A DNA stretch of 64,000 bases, from positions 3,255,501 through 3,319,500 of the forward strand of contig NZ_JALEBH010000001.1 in the NCBI RefSeq assembly GCF_022758885.1, given 5' to 3'. The notes beneath the pieces are model-generated. The model made no database searches and was not told where the DNA came from. It saw only the letters and a list, made by a program, of their open reading frames with translations. Both the position numbers and the translations under genes were made by a program. Below, one piece after another: positions 51,100 to 60,728 of the stretch (position 1 is the stretch's first letter; each line of letters starts with the position of its first letter). The DNA is from Sphingobium sp. BYY-5. Lineage in GTDB: Bacteria; Pseudomonadota; Alphaproteobacteria; Sphingomonadales; Sphingomonadaceae.

Positions 51100-52584
51100 T
51101 CATGCGCCGACGGGATAATGCACATATTCGCTGAATGCACGATTGCCAGCGCGTAATTGCAGACGAATATCGGCAGGACCGGCGGCATCGCGCTTCAGGT
51201 CGAGCACCGTGCGATAGGTTCCGGGCTTGCCCAGCACGGGATAGCCCGCAGTCTTGAGCAGCCTGCCGCCCTTTATGTCGCTCCAGATATCGAGCTTGCT
51301 GCCTTCCGGTACGCCGGTGAAATCGATCACGAGCCGGTCGCTGCCAGCCTCGCCGCCGCGTCCGCGCCAGACATTCTCGACGATGGCCAGACCTTTCGAC
51401 GCTGGCGCGCGCGCCGCGCTCCAGTCCAGCCGATAACTGGCGTCGATCCGCCTGCCTGGCGTCACGGCGGCGGCGGGCGTCCAGTAGGCGGCGACATTGT
51501 CGGTATATTCGCTGTCGGTGGGGAAGGCGTAGAGCCGCACCTCGCCCTGACCCAGCGCCTTGGCCGGGGTTGCCCAGAGCGAAGGGCGGCGGTCATAATA
51601 GACGCCGTCATCCTGATAATGGTCGAAATCCCGGTCGCGTTGCAGCAGGCCGAAGCCCTGGGGATTGCGCTCTGTAAAGGCGCTGACCATCGGCGCCGAC
51701 GGATTGACCAGCGGCCGGGCGTGGGCCGTGCCGTCGGCGCTGGCGATGGAGAAGAGGTCGGAATCATGGATTTCCGGCCGCCAGTCGGTGCCCTGTGTCC
51801 GGTTGGCCTGATCGTACCAGAACATGCTGGTCATCGGCATCAGGCCCAGTTCCGGGATGGCTCTGCGCGGGAAGAGGGCGGCGGTCACATCCTGCCGAAC
51901 GCCATCCGTGCCAAGGCTGCTGACGAAGCGATAGGCGCCGGTGATGGAAACCCCGTCCAGCAGGGCGTAGACGATCACGCTGTTGTCGCCGCTCCGCTCC
52001 AGCCAGAAATGGGTGAAGCGGGGAAATTCCTCCTTGCCCAGGCTGGTGTTGATGGCGATCGCGCGCGCCGACAGGCCGAACTGCTTTTGCGGGCTGGGCG
52101 CGCGGAAATAGCTGGCGCCCAGGAAGGACAGCCAGTCGCCGTCGCGCTTGGCGTTCATGATGCGGAAGCCGGCAAAGCCCGCGTCCGGCCCCAGCGCCGC
52201 GACGGCATTGCCGGCCGGAGCGTCGAACATGGCGGGGTCGTAGCGGAGCGGCGTCGCCTGTCCATTGTCCACGATGGCGATCTGCACCGGTTGCGGCGCG
52301 GTGTTGGAAAGCGGGAAGAAGCGGACCCCGGTATCGCCGGGCAGGTCGCCCCACAAGGTACGGTCGTCGCGGAAGCGCGCCGCGTGCAGCGCGTCATAAT
52401 CCACCCTGGCCGCGCCGGGATAGGCGGGTGTCTCCTTATAGGGCGCACGCGCCAGATCCTGCGCCTGCCCGACCAGCCTTTCCCAGGAAAAGGGCGTGGC
52501 CCGCGTCTGGGCGCGGAGCGTCTGGGGGAGCAGCAGGGTGGCGGCGGAAGCGGCGATCATCGCGCGCCGGTCTATCTGTGTCAT
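51100..52584 (-). CDS. Periplasmic glucan biosynthesis protein OpgD/OpgG (MdoG family)
   Basis: This 494-residue protein matches the MdoG/OpgG-OpgD family that shapes osmoregulated periplasmic glucans. Seen features are SWERLVGQAQDLARAPYKETP, RFFPLSNTAPQPVQ, FRIMNAKRDGDWLSFLGASYFRAPSPQKQFGLSARAIAI and QGFGLLQRDRDFDHYQDDGVYYDRRPSLW. The N-terminus has a twin-arginine-like signal (DRRAMIAASAATLLLPQTLRAQ), as in OpgD. The start at 52584 gives this signal; upstream Met codons are less likely. OpgG or OpgD cannot be separated firmly. Confidence 0.87.
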   Translation of the reverse strand: MTQIDRRAMIAASAATLLLPQTLRAQTRATPFSWERLVGQAQDLARAPYKETPAYPGAARVDYDALHAARFRDDRTLWGDLPGDTGVRFFPLSNTAPQPVQIAIVDNGQATPLRYDPAMFDAPAGNAVAALGPDAGFAGFRIMNAKRDGDWLSFLGASYFRAPSPQKQFGLSARAIAINTSLGKEEFPRFTHFWLERSGDNSVIVYALLDGVSITGAYRFVSSLGTDGVRQDVTAALFPRRAIPELGLMPMTSMFWYDQANRTQGTDWRPEIHDSDLFSIASADGTAHARPLVNPSAPMVSAFTERNPQGFGLLQRDRDFDHYQDDGVYYDRRPSLWATPAKALGQGEVRLYAFPTDSEYTDNVAAYWTPAAAVTPGRRIDASYRLDWSAARAPASKGLAIVENVWRGRGGEAGSDRLVIDFTGVPEGSKLDIWSDIKGGRLLKTAGYPVLGKPGTYRTVLDLKRDAAGPADIRLQLRAGNRAFSEYVHYPVGA

Positions 52585-52655
52585 GGGCATAATCATGGAT
52601 GGCGGAAACGACCAAGCCAAGCCTTGTATCCCTCCATCGCCCCGGCAAATGCGAT

Positions 52656-52795
52656 GAAGCCTCCGCCCGGGGGGACGGAGGCTTCCAAATGCTGGCCGTT
52701 CGATCGAAGGTTGTTACCCCCGGCACGGTGGGGACTGTTGATATGCCGAGAGTGACATGACTGGCTGGCGGTGGACCAATACCTCAGCCGGTCAT
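52656..52795. terminator. Two hairpins downstream of fliC
   Basis: GAAGCCTCCG/CGGAGGCTTC (52656-52665/52676-52685) and ATGACTGGCTG/CAGCCGGTCAT (52757-52767/52785-52795, one mismatch) lie in the 228-bp gap between OpgD and fliC. Neither has a T-run. The one nearer fliC may end its transcript. Confidence 0.5.
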
Positions 52796-52812
52796 TCTGG
52801 TTGCCGATCCGA

Positions 52813-53646
52813 TTACTGGATCAGACGCAGCACGCCCTGCTGGCTCTGGTTCGCCTGGGCCAGCATCGCGGTCGAAGCCTGGCTCAGGATCTGCTGCTTG
52901 GCGAGCGCGGTCGTTTCGGCCGAGAAGTCGGCGTCCTCGATGCGGCTGCGGGCGTCGGTCAGGTTGGTGATGTTGTTGGTCAGGTTGTTGACCGTCGATT
53001 CGAGGCGGTTCTGCACCGCACCGAGGTTGGCGCGCTTGGTGCCCACAGTTTCCAGCGCCGTGTCATAGGCGGCGAGGTCGGTGTCCGTGAAGGTCGGCGC
53101 GGCGGTGGTGCCGGTCAGCGGGCTGCCGGTTGCGGTTGCGACGGCCGACAGGTCGAGCTGGCCAAGGGTGATATCGACGGTGTCGGTGTCGTTGGCGCCC
53201 GCCTGGACCGTGATGGTGGCCGGAGCGGTCGCCGAGAACAGGGCCTTGCCGTTGAACTCGGTCTTGCTGAGCACGTCGTTGATCTGCTTGCCGAGTTCGT
53301 CGATTTCGGACTTGATGTTGGCTTGCGACTTCGTGTCGTTCGTGCCGTTCAGGCCCTGAACGGTCAGTTCGCGCATACGCTGCAGCATGTTGCTGACTTC
53401 GCCGAGCGCGCCTTCCGCCGTCTGCGCCAGCGAGATGCCGTCATTGGCGTTGCGGACGCCCTGGGTCATGCCGCGGATCTGGGCGGTCATGCTCGACGCG
53501 ATGGCGAGGCCGGCGGCGTCGTCCTTTGCGCTGTTGATTCGCTTGCCGGTCGACAGACGCTCCATGGCGGTGCTCAGCGCCTTGTTGGCCGAGGTCGAGG
53601 CGTTGGCCGAGCGCAGCGCCGCTGTGTTGGTTCCGATAACAGTCAT
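52813..53646 (-). CDS. fliC: Flagellin
   Basis: This 277-residue filament subunit has the conserved N-terminal helix ([51 protein letters not shown]) and C-terminal helix ([43 protein letters not shown]). The middle is short, as in other small alphaproteobacterial flagellins. It is the only flagellin in the window. A sigma-54-like site lies ~200 bp upstream. The 313-bp gap upstream (53647-53959) holds that promoter, a long leader and the front of the sigma-54 activator gene. Confidence 0.95.
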   Translation of the reverse strand: MTVIGTNTAALRSANASTSANKALSTAMERLSTGKRINSAKDDAAGLAIASSMTAQIRGMTQGVRNANDGISLAQTAEGALGEVSNMLQRMRELTVQGLNGTNDTKSQANIKSEIDELGKQINDVLSKTEFNGKALFSATAPATITVQAGANDTDTVDITLGQLDLSAVATATGSPLTGTTAAPTFTDTDLAAYDTALETVGTKRANLGAVQNRLESTVNNLTNNITNLTDARSRIEDADFSAETTALAKQQILSQASTAMLAQANQSQQGVLRLIQ

Positions 53647-53845
53647 GAAATTCCCTTTCCGTACATCAGGTCGCTGCCATCAGGGCGCTTGCGGCCTCGA
53701 AAGGGGATAACGGCGGGCGTCGCCGGGCTTTTAGGGCGATCGGCATTTTTTTCGCAAAAGCCGCAAAGTAGGCGGTTTGATGCGTGCGCGGCTATGAAAT
53801 GAGCCACAAGGCTTTGCCGGGGCCGGAAAAAAATTGCCGCCCACC

Positions 53846-53861
53846 GGCAAACAAGTTGCCA
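53846..53861 (-). promoter_or_regulatory. Sigma-54-like promoter of fliC
   Basis: On the minus strand TGGCAACTTGTTTGCC keeps the GG and GC of -24/-12 with two departures from the consensus. The leader would be about 190 nt. A -10-like GCCGATCG for sigma-28 exists at 53737-53744 but lacks a matching -35. Confidence 0.55.
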
Positions 53862-53959
53862 TGTTAACCATCTGATAACCACGCATCCGTAGACATTAAC
53901 CATCGAAGGGGTTCGGGGCGTACGGGGGTACAAGCCAGCCAAAAATATGGGGACAGTTC

Positions 53960-55219
53960 ATGTCATCGCTTGACGTGAGCCGTGGGGTCTGCGCGCTCGT
54001 TCCGGGTTTGCAGCACTGGCTCGAAAATGCGTTCTACATGGTGCGGATCGTAGATGCCGCCGGACCGCGAGACAAGGATAGCCGCCGTGTGCTGCTGGCG
54101 ACCGAGATAGGGCACGCCACCTATCGCGATATCCTCATCAATCTGGTGGACGGCGCGCCTTCGCTGGTCGCCGCCGCCAATGGCTTGCCAGCGCGCGTCG
54201 CCTTCGGCCTGGAGGATATGGGCTTTGCCTTCGCGCTGATCGCCGAACTGGCGCGGCCTGCCTCGATCCCCGCCGTGGGGGACGCCGCCAGCGCCCACCT
54301 CATGCGCCTGGCCGCACGGGTCGCCCGCAGCGACGCCACCGTCCTGATCCAGGGCGATACCGGCACCGGCAAGGAAGGCATGGCGCGTTTCCTCCACGCC
54401 CAGTCGGGTCGTCGCGGTCATGACTTCATCGCCGTCAACTGCGCCGCGCTCCCCGAAACCATGATGGAAGCGATGCTGTTCGGCCACAGGAAGGGCAGCT
54501 TCACCGGCGCGACCAATGCGTCGGACGGCCTGTTCCTGGCGGCCGATGGCGGCACATTGTTCCTGGACGAGATCGCCGAACTGCCGCTGGCGCTTCAGGC
54601 CAAGTTGCTGCGCGCCTTGCAGGAAGGCGAAGTGCTGCCCGTGGGCGCTACCCATCCGGTGCCGGTCAATGTGCGCATCGTCGCCGCCTGCAACCGCAAT
54701 CTGGCCGAAGAAGTCGCCGCGGGCCGCTTCCGCGAGGATCTCTACTGGCGTCTCAACGTCATGCCGCTGGAGTTGCGGCCGCTGGTCGAGCGTCGCGGCG
54801 ACGTAAGCGCCATCGCCGCCGCCATGCTGATGCGCCAGCAGGACCTGGCCAGGGACAGGTTCGTCTGGCCGACCGCCGCCGCGCTGGAAAAGCTGGCCGC
54901 CCATGGCTGGCCCGGCAATGCCCGCGAACTCGGCAATGTCCTGCAGCGCGCGCTGGTGCTGCGCGATGGGGATCGCATCGAGGCCGCCGACCTGCATATT
55001 TCCGGCGCGCCCCAGCCGCTGCGCATGGTCGCCCCGATGCTGGCGACAGCGGCCGAACCGATCCTGCTGCGCGACGTGGCCCGTCATTCCAAGCTGGAAG
55101 CGGTCCGCCTCGCGCTGCGGGAGACCGACGGTCATCGCGCCGCCGCCGCCCGCAAGCTGGGCATTTCCGAACGTACATTGCGCTATCGGCTCGCCGAGAT
55201 GCGCGAGATGGCTGCTTGA
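53960..55219 (+). CDS. Sigma-54-dependent transcriptional activator (FlbD-like)
   Basis: This 419-residue enhancer-binding protein has an AAA+ domain with Walker A G132-D-T-G-T-G-K-E139, the sigma-54 contact loop G179-S-F-T-G-A (the usual GAFTGA with S for A) and Walker B D203-E204 in GGTLFLDEI, plus the R-fingers region. A C-terminal Fis-type helix-turn-helix ([21 protein letters not shown]) follows. The N-terminal ~110 residues are not a receiver domain. It is the most likely activator of the sigma-54 promoters in this cluster, like FlbD or FlrC. It is followed by fliE after 13 bp. Confidence 0.88.
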   Translation: MSSLDVSRGVCALVPGLQHWLENAFYMVRIVDAAGPRDKDSRRVLLATEIGHATYRDILINLVDGAPSLVAAANGLPARVAFGLEDMGFAFALIAELARPASIPAVGDAASAHLMRLAARVARSDATVLIQGDTGTGKEGMARFLHAQSGRRGHDFIAVNCAALPETMMEAMLFGHRKGSFTGATNASDGLFLAADGGTLFLDEIAELPLALQAKLLRALQEGEVLPVGATHPVPVNVRIVAACNRNLAEEVAAGRFREDLYWRLNVMPLELRPLVERRGDVSAIAAAMLMRQQDLARDRFVWPTAAALEKLAAHGWPGNARELGNVLQRALVLRDGDRIEAADLHISGAPQPLRMVAPMLATAAEPILLRDVARHSKLEAVRLALRETDGHRAAAARKLGISERTLRYRLAEMREMAA

Positions 55220-55232
55220 GGGGGGCTGACGC

Positions 55233-55592
55233 ATGAACGGCATTTCCCCCACCGACAGCGTGATGGCGATCCGCAACGCCATCCTGCAAAAGAACGCCGC
55301 GCTGCGCGACGTCAACCAGACCGGCGCTGTCGGCGGTGCGACTGGCGCCAACGGCACGCAGGGCACCGCGCCCGGCGGCTTTACCGAGGCGCTGAACAGC
55401 GCGCTGCAACAGGTGAACGGCCTGCAGAACCAGGCCGGTGAGGCCGCCGCTTCCTTCGAGCGTGGTGAAACCACCGACATTGCGGGCGTCATGCTGGCCA
55501 AGCAGCAGGCTTCGGTCAGCTTTGAAGCGACCCTTCAGGTCCGCAACAAACTCCTGTCCGCTTACAAGGACATCATGAGCATGCCGGTATAA
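55233..55592 (+). CDS. fliE: Basal-body protein FliE
   Basis: This 119-residue protein has the FliE C-terminal half: FTEALNSALQQVNGLQNQAGEAAASFERGE, then VMLAKQQASVSFEATLQVRNKLLSAYKDIMSMPV. It links the MS ring to the proximal rod. Length is close to E. coli FliE (104). fliF starts 3 bp later. Confidence 0.93.
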   Translation: MNGISPTDSVMAIRNAILQKNAALRDVNQTGAVGGATGANGTQGTAPGGFTEALNSALQQVNGLQNQAGEAAASFERGETTDIAGVMLAKQQASVSFEATLQVRNKLLSAYKDIMSMPV

Positions 55593-55595
55593 GCG

Positions 55596-57344
55596 ATGAG
55601 CGAGAACGCCCTTTCCACCAATGTCGGCGCCGCCGCGCCCGCCCTTCCCGCCACTTCCGCCTTCGGTGGCGGGGCCAGGGGGATCGATGCGCTCAAGGCG
55701 CGCTTTTCCGGCTTCATGAAACAGCCCGCCGTGGCGAAGAGCCTGCCGCTGCTGGGCCTGCTTGGCACCGTCGCGGTCGCGGGCCTCGCCTGGATGGCGC
55801 TCCGCGAACCGCCGCAGCGCGACCTGTTTCGGGGGCTGCCCGACGCCGACAAATCGGCCGTCGCCCAGGTGCTCGACCAGAATGGCGTTCGCTACGGCTT
55901 CGACGGTTCGGGCGCGATGACCGTCGCGCAGGATGATTATTTCAAGGCGAAGATGATGCTCGCCGCCCAGGGCCTGCCCAAGAGCCCCCCCGACGGCAAC
56001 AGCATGATCGACAGCCTGCCGATGGGCGCCAGCCGCGCCGTCGAGGGCGAAAAGCTGCGGTCGGCCCGCGAAATGGATCTGGCCCGCACGATCGAGGCGA
56101 TCGACAGCGTCGAAACCGCCAAGGTGCACCTTGCCGTCGAACCGCCCAGCGTCTTTCTGCGCGACCGCGCCAAGCCGTCCGCGTCGGTGATGTTGCGCCT
56201 CGCCAATGGCCGCACGCTCACCGACCAGCAGGTCAGCGCGATCGTCCATCTCGTCGCCTCGTCGATCCCGGAACTCAATCCGGACGATATTTCGGTGGTC
56301 GACCAGAACGGCCGGCTGCTCAGCAACAATGACGGCGACGCCGTCAACGACCGCCAGCTTGCAATCCAGACCCGGATCGAGGATCGCTATCGTCAATCGG
56401 TGGTCGCCCTGCTGACCCCGATCCTGGGGCAGGGCAATTTCTCGACCGAGGTTCATGCCGAACTGAACTTTGCCGAGCGCCAGGCTACCCGCGAAACCTA
56501 CCCGCAGGATGAGGCGCGGCTGCGCACCGAACAGGGCACCTGGGCGTCCGATCCGCGCGGCCAGGGCGCGGGCGAGGCGAGCGGCATTCCCGGCGCGCTC
56601 AGCAATCAGGCGCCGGTCAACCCGACCGTCACCCAGACCAACCCCAATGGCCAGGTGGTGACGCAGGGCCAGACGGCAGAAGGCGCCCAACCGGGCACCC
56701 CGCCCAATCCGCTGATGAAGACCGAAGAGACGTTCAACCGCAGCTTTGAACTGGGCCGCGAAGTGTCCGTCACCAAGGATGCCGTCGGCACGGTCAAGCG
56801 CCTGTCGGTCGCCGTCGCGCTCGACAACGCGCCCGACGGCAAGGCCCGCACCCCGCAGGAGATCGCCGCGCTCGAAGCGCTGGTGAAGGGCGCGATCGGC
56901 TTCGATCAGACGCGCGGCGACGTGGTCGCCCTCTCTTCGCGCAATTTCCTCAAGGCCGAACAGCCGGTCACGCCCTGGTATGAAGCCGACTGGGTGTCGC
57001 CGCTGGTCCGCAACCTGTCGGCGCTGCTGGTCGCGCTGCTGGTGATCTTCGGCATCGGCCGGCCGCTGCTCAAACGCCGCGCCGCCATACAGCAGGCCGC
57101 CACGATCGAGACGGCCGAGACCGGACAGCGCCTCGGCCGCGAAATTTCGAGCGAACTCACCAAGCAGGTCAGCGCCGCCAATCCGCATGGCGCGGACGCG
57201 CGGGTCACGCTCGACATGATCTCCTCCACCTATGACTATGCCCAGCGCGCCGACCTCATCCGCAATTTCGTGAAGCAGGACCCCGATCGCGCCGCCCTGG
57301 TCGTGCGCGACCTGCTGAAGGAGGGGAAGAAGGAAAATGCCTGA
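55596..57344 (+). CDS. fliF: MS-ring protein FliF
   Basis: FliF builds the MS-ring, the base for export and rotor. The 582-residue protein has two membrane helices (residues ~45-67 and ~470-490), the ring-building motifs with DNGMVRYGFDGSGAMTV-like segment and GLPKSPPDGNSMIDSLPMGASRAVEGEKLRSAREMDLARTIEAIDSVETAKVHLAVE, and a cytoplasmic C-terminus that binds FliG. It overlaps fliG by eight bases. Confidence 0.95.
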   Translation: MSENALSTNVGAAAPALPATSAFGGGARGIDALKARFSGFMKQPAVAKSLPLLGLLGTVAVAGLAWMALREPPQRDLFRGLPDADKSAVAQVLDQNGVRYGFDGSGAMTVAQDDYFKAKMMLAAQGLPKSPPDGNSMIDSLPMGASRAVEGEKLRSAREMDLARTIEAIDSVETAKVHLAVEPPSVFLRDRAKPSASVMLRLANGRTLTDQQVSAIVHLVASSIPELNPDDISVVDQNGRLLSNNDGDAVNDRQLAIQTRIEDRYRQSVVALLTPILGQGNFSTEVHAELNFAERQATRETYPQDEARLRTEQGTWASDPRGQGAGEASGIPGALSNQAPVNPTVTQTNPNGQVVTQGQTAEGAQPGTPPNPLMKTEETFNRSFELGREVSVTKDAVGTVKRLSVAVALDNAPDGKARTPQEIAALEALVKGAIGFDQTRGDVVALSSRNFLKAEQPVTPWYEADWVSPLVRNLSALLVALLVIFGIGRPLLKRRAAIQQAATIETAETGQRLGREISSELTKQVSAANPHGADARVTLDMISSTYDYAQRADLIRNFVKQDPDRAALVVRDLLKEGKKENA

Positions 57345-58353
57345 GATCGTCCCCGGCCGTCCCGAAGCGCTGAAAGGCAGCGCCGCCGCCGCCGTCCTGC
57401 TGATGCTGTTCAATGAGGATGAGGCCGCGCAGATATTGTCCCGGCTGGAACCGGAAGAGGTGCGTCAGCTTGGCTACGCCATGTATGATGTGCAGGATGT
57501 CGAGCCGGAGGAAGTGAACGAGGCACTCGACCATTTCGTCACCAAGGCGAAGAAGCGCACGACGATCGGCTATGGCGCCACCCGCCACATCCGCGGCGCG
57601 ATGACCAAGGCGCTGGGCGAGGAGCGTGCGGAAACCATCCTGGCGCGCATCACCCCGCCGACCCGCTCCACCCAGCTTGAGATGCTGAAATGGATGGACG
57701 CGAAGGAAATCGCCGCGCTGATCGAGGCGGAGCATCCGCAGATCATGGCGATCGTGCTCGCCCATCTGGAAGCGCCGATCGCCGCCGACGTGCTGCAGCT
57801 TCTGCCGGTCGAATATCAGGAAGAAATCGTCTATCGCATCGCCACGCTCGGCCCCGTGTCGAACGAGGCGCTGGAGGATCTGGAGCAGCTCCTGCTGCGC
57901 GGTCCGGGCGGCAAGCAGGGCGCGGCGTCGCAGCGCGGCGGCACGGTCGAGGCGGCCGCGATCATGAACAATGTCCGCAAGGACAATGAGCAGCGGATCA
58001 TCAAAGCTATCGCCAAGCGCGACAAGATGATTGCCCAGACGATCGAGGACGAGATGTTCGTTTTCGACAACCTCATCGACATGGACGACAAGAATCTGGG
58101 TACGCTGATGCGCACGATCGACAGCACGGTGCTGGTGGTGGCGCTCAAGGGCGCGAACGACATGCTGAAGGCGAAGATTTTCAGTTGCATGTCGGCGCGC
58201 GCGGCCCAGGCCATCGCCGACGAGATCGAGGAACGCGGGCCGATCCGCCTCGTCGAGGTGATCGACGCGCAAAAGCTGATCATCGCCACCGCGCGCCGCA
58301 TGGCCGATGCGGGCACCATCATGCTGGCCGGCAAGGGGAACGACTTTGTTTAG
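57337..58353 (+). CDS. fliG: Flagellar motor switch protein FliG
   Basis: FliG is the rotor subunit driven by MotA. The 338-residue protein has the N, middle and C domains in order: AAAVLLMLFNEDEAAQILSRLEPEEVRQLG, the EHPQIMAIVLAHLE middle motif, and the C-terminal EDEMFVFDNLIDMDDKNLGTLMRTIDSTVLVVALKGANDMLKAKIFSCMSARAAQAIADEIEERGPI with the conserved charged face. It overlaps fliF and fliH. Confidence 0.96.
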   Translation: MPEIVPGRPEALKGSAAAAVLLMLFNEDEAAQILSRLEPEEVRQLGYAMYDVQDVEPEEVNEALDHFVTKAKKRTTIGYGATRHIRGAMTKALGEERAETILARITPPTRSTQLEMLKWMDAKEIAALIEAEHPQIMAIVLAHLEAPIAADVLQLLPVEYQEEIVYRIATLGPVSNEALEDLEQLLLRGPGGKQGAASQRGGTVEAAAIMNNVRKDNEQRIIKAIAKRDKMIAQTIEDEMFVFDNLIDMDDKNLGTLMRTIDSTVLVVALKGANDMLKAKIFSCMSARAAQAIADEIEERGPIRLVEVIDAQKLIIATARRMADAGTIMLAGKGNDFV

Positions 58354-58981
58354 GGTCTGGGACGCAGAAGCGGTTCAGGATGTCGCATCGGTCGCCGTCG
58401 CGGATTTCCGTCCGGCTGAAGGCGGCGGTTTTCGCAGCCTCTACACGGCGCCACCGGGACAGCAGACCGCCACCATGCGCGGTGCGGAGATGGAGCCGGC
58501 AATCGATCTGGTCGAGGAAGCCCGGATGGAGGCCTTCACCCAGGGCTTCGACGAAGGTTGCCGCGTCACGGCCGGCGCCAATGCCGCCGAAGCCGACGCA
58601 CGCGCCCGGCTGGCCGAGGCGCTGGAATTGCTGGCGCCCGCGCCAAGCGGAATGTTGTCCACCATGTTGTCCGCCACCGTCGTCCGGCTGGTCGAACAGA
58701 TAGTGGGCGAGGTCGAGATCGATATGGAGCGCCTTGTCCAGCGTTGCGACGCGGTCGCTGCCTTCATCGAGAGCAATCAGGACAAGAACGCCCTGCATCT
58801 CCATCCTGAAGATGTGGCGTTGCTGAAGGGCGAGGCGATCGGCCTGCCGCTGGTCGCGGACAACGCCATGCAGCGCGGCTGCGTCCGCCTCGAAACGGCC
58901 GACGGCTGGGTCGAGGATGGCCCGGATATACGCCTGTCGCGCCTGCGGGCGCTGATGGACGATATCGAGGGCAAGGCATGA
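58346..58981 (+). CDS. fliH: Flagellar export regulator FliH-like
   Basis: This 211-residue protein lies between fliG and fliI, the fliH position, and has a charged helical N-half (ARMEAFTQGFDEGCRVTAGANAAEADARARLAEALELL) followed by a V-ATPase E-like C-half (VRLVEQIVGEVEIDMERLVQRC). FliH regulates the FliI ATPase. The start is TTG at 58346, inside fliG, with AAGGGG before it; this is favoured because no better start gives a full FliH. Confidence 0.82.
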   Translation: MFRVWDAEAVQDVASVAVADFRPAEGGGFRSLYTAPPGQQTATMRGAEMEPAIDLVEEARMEAFTQGFDEGCRVTAGANAAEADARARLAEALELLAPAPSGMLSTMLSATVVRLVEQIVGEVEIDMERLVQRCDAVAAFIESNQDKNALHLHPEDVALLKGEAIGLPLVADNAMQRGCVRLETADGWVEDGPDIRLSRLRALMDDIEGKA

Positions 58982-60306
58982 TCCGCGCCGCGCTCGCCCA
59001 GGCGGAGACGCTGTTCGATCATCTGCAGGTGCAGAACCGCCAGCCGCGCCATGTCGGCCGGCTGGTCAGTCACGATGCGGGAATGCTGGAAGTCACCGGC
59101 TTTCGCCGTCCGATCGGATCGGGCGCGCGGGTGCTGGCGAGCGACGGGTCGGTCTGTCGCGCCGAAGTGGTCGGCTTTCGCGGCGAACGTACGCTGCTGG
59201 TGCCGCTCGACGCCGACGCGCCGCTGGAAAACGGCATCCGCGTCGAACCGGACAGCCAGGCGAACATGGTGCAGGTCGGCGACGGGCTGATCGGCCGCGT
59301 CATCGACGCGATGGGCCAGCCGCTCGACCGCAAGGGACCTATCATCGCGGGCGGCAGTTGGCCGCTCAACGGCGTCAAGGGGAATGTCCTCGATCGCGGG
59401 CGCGTGACCGAACCGTTCGATCTAGGCGTGCGCGCCGTTAACGCGCTGCTGACCGCCGGACGCGGCCAGCGCATCGCGATCATTGCAGGGTCGGGCGTGG
59501 GCAAATCGGTGCTGATGGGTCAGATGATCGCCGGCGCCGAAGCCGATATCGTCGTCACCGGCCTGATCGGCGAACGGGGCCGCGAGGTCAGCGATTTCCT
59601 TGAAACCAAGCTCAAGGGCGCGATGCACAAGTCGATCGTCGTCGCCGTGCCCGCTGACCATCCGCCGGTGCTGCGCCTGCGCGCCGCTGCGCGCGCCACC
59701 GCGATCGCCGAATATTTCCGCGCGCGGGGCAAGAAAGTGCTGCTCCTGATCGATAGCCTGACCCGCTGCGCCCATGCCCAGCGTGAGATCGGCCTGGCGC
59801 TCGGTGAACCGCCGGCGATGAAGGGCTACCCTCCTTCCGCTCTCTCGCTCATTCCGCGGCTGGTGGAACGGGCAGGGGGCGATGCCCGCAGCGGCGGTTC
59901 GATCACCGCGCTCTATACGGTGCTGGCCGATGGTGACGACACCGACGATCCGATCGTCGATGCTGCCCGCGCCATCGTCGACGGGCATTTCGTCCTTTCG
60001 CGCCACCTTTCGGAACAGGCGATCTTTCCCGCCATCGACATTGGCAAATCGCTGTCGCGCGTCATGGCGGATGTGGTGGATGATGAGCATCGCGCCGCCG
60101 CCGCCGCCTATCGCCGCCTCTGGGCCGCCTATGAGGAAAATCGCGACCTCATCCTGATGGGCGCCTATCGTCCCGGCAACGATCCCGTCATCGACGAGGC
60201 GGTGAAGCGCCGGCAGGACATACTCGATTTCATCCGCCAGGATCAGAAGAGCCGCATCGACCTCGACACCAGCGCCGCCGCGCTCATCCTGGGCTTCGGC
60301 GCATGA
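58978..60306 (+). CDS. fliI: Flagellum-specific ATPase FliI
   Basis: FliI powers the flagellar export system. The 442-residue protein has the ATP-binding P-loop GSGVGKSVLMGQMI (residues ~167-180), the DVVGEVV-like loop GLIGERGREVSDFLE, and the Walker B region KKVLLLIDSLTRCAHAQREIGLALGEPPAMKGYPPS with the usual RSL/T sensor. The ATG at 58978 overlaps the fliH stop. Confidence 0.96.
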   Translation: MIRAALAQAETLFDHLQVQNRQPRHVGRLVSHDAGMLEVTGFRRPIGSGARVLASDGSVCRAEVVGFRGERTLLVPLDADAPLENGIRVEPDSQANMVQVGDGLIGRVIDAMGQPLDRKGPIIAGGSWPLNGVKGNVLDRGRVTEPFDLGVRAVNALLTAGRGQRIAIIAGSGVGKSVLMGQMIAGAEADIVVTGLIGERGREVSDFLETKLKGAMHKSIVVAVPADHPPVLRLRAAARATAIAEYFRARGKKVLLLIDSLTRCAHAQREIGLALGEPPAMKGYPPSALSLIPRLVERAGGDARSGGSITALYTVLADGDDTDDPIVDAARAIVDGHFVLSRHLSEQAIFPAIDIGKSLSRVMADVVDDEHRAAAAAYRRLWAAYEENRDLILMGAYRPGNDPVIDEAVKRRQDILDFIRQDQKSRIDLDTSAAALILGFGA

Positions 60307-60728
60307 AGGGACTGGTCGCCCGCCGCCAGCGCCTGCTGCGTGTACGCCATGTCCAGCACTCGATGGCCGTGGCGGAAACCGCGCGCGCGCGCGACGAAGC
60401 GAACGGCATCGCCCACAATATCGAACGGTTGCGCAAGGTGCGCGGCGAATTGTTCGAGACGGACGGATCGGTGACCGGCGCTTCCTTCGCGGCGATGCAG
60501 GAACTGGCAACCCGGCTTGAACAGGCGGGCCGCCAGCTTGACGGCGCGCTCTACGATGCACGGCGCAACGTGGAGGCCAAGGAAGATCTGACCATCGCCG
60601 CCAATCGCGAAAAGGAAATCGCCCTCCGCCTGAAGGACCGCGCCCGCGCGGACCTGGAGGAATGGCGTGAGAACAAGCTGGCGGCGCTGCCGCGCTATCG
60701 ACGTATGCAACGGCCGGGGGATGTCTGA
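60303..60728 (+). CDS. fliJ: Flagellar export chaperone FliJ
   Basis: This 141-residue protein is almost fully helical and coiled-coil, with the pattern KGLVARRQRLLRVRHVQHSMAVAETARARDEANGIAHNIERLRKV. FliJ works with FliI and FliH in the export gate. It overlaps fliI (ATGA) and fliK. The call rests on structure and position. Confidence 0.85.
   Translation: MKGLVARRQRLLRVRHVQHSMAVAETARARDEANGIAHNIERLRKVRGELFETDGSVTGASFAAMQELATRLEQAGRQLDGALYDARRNVEAKEDLTIAANREKEIALRLKDRARADLEEWRENKLAALPRYRRMQRPGDV

Noticed and set aside
53737..53744. Sigma-28 promoter for fliC
   Set aside because: GCCGATCG resembles a -10 but nothing like TAAA is found at the required distance.
54759..57413. 884-codon frame antisense to fliF and the activator
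   Set aside because: Overlaps strong genes on the other strand and shows no domain.
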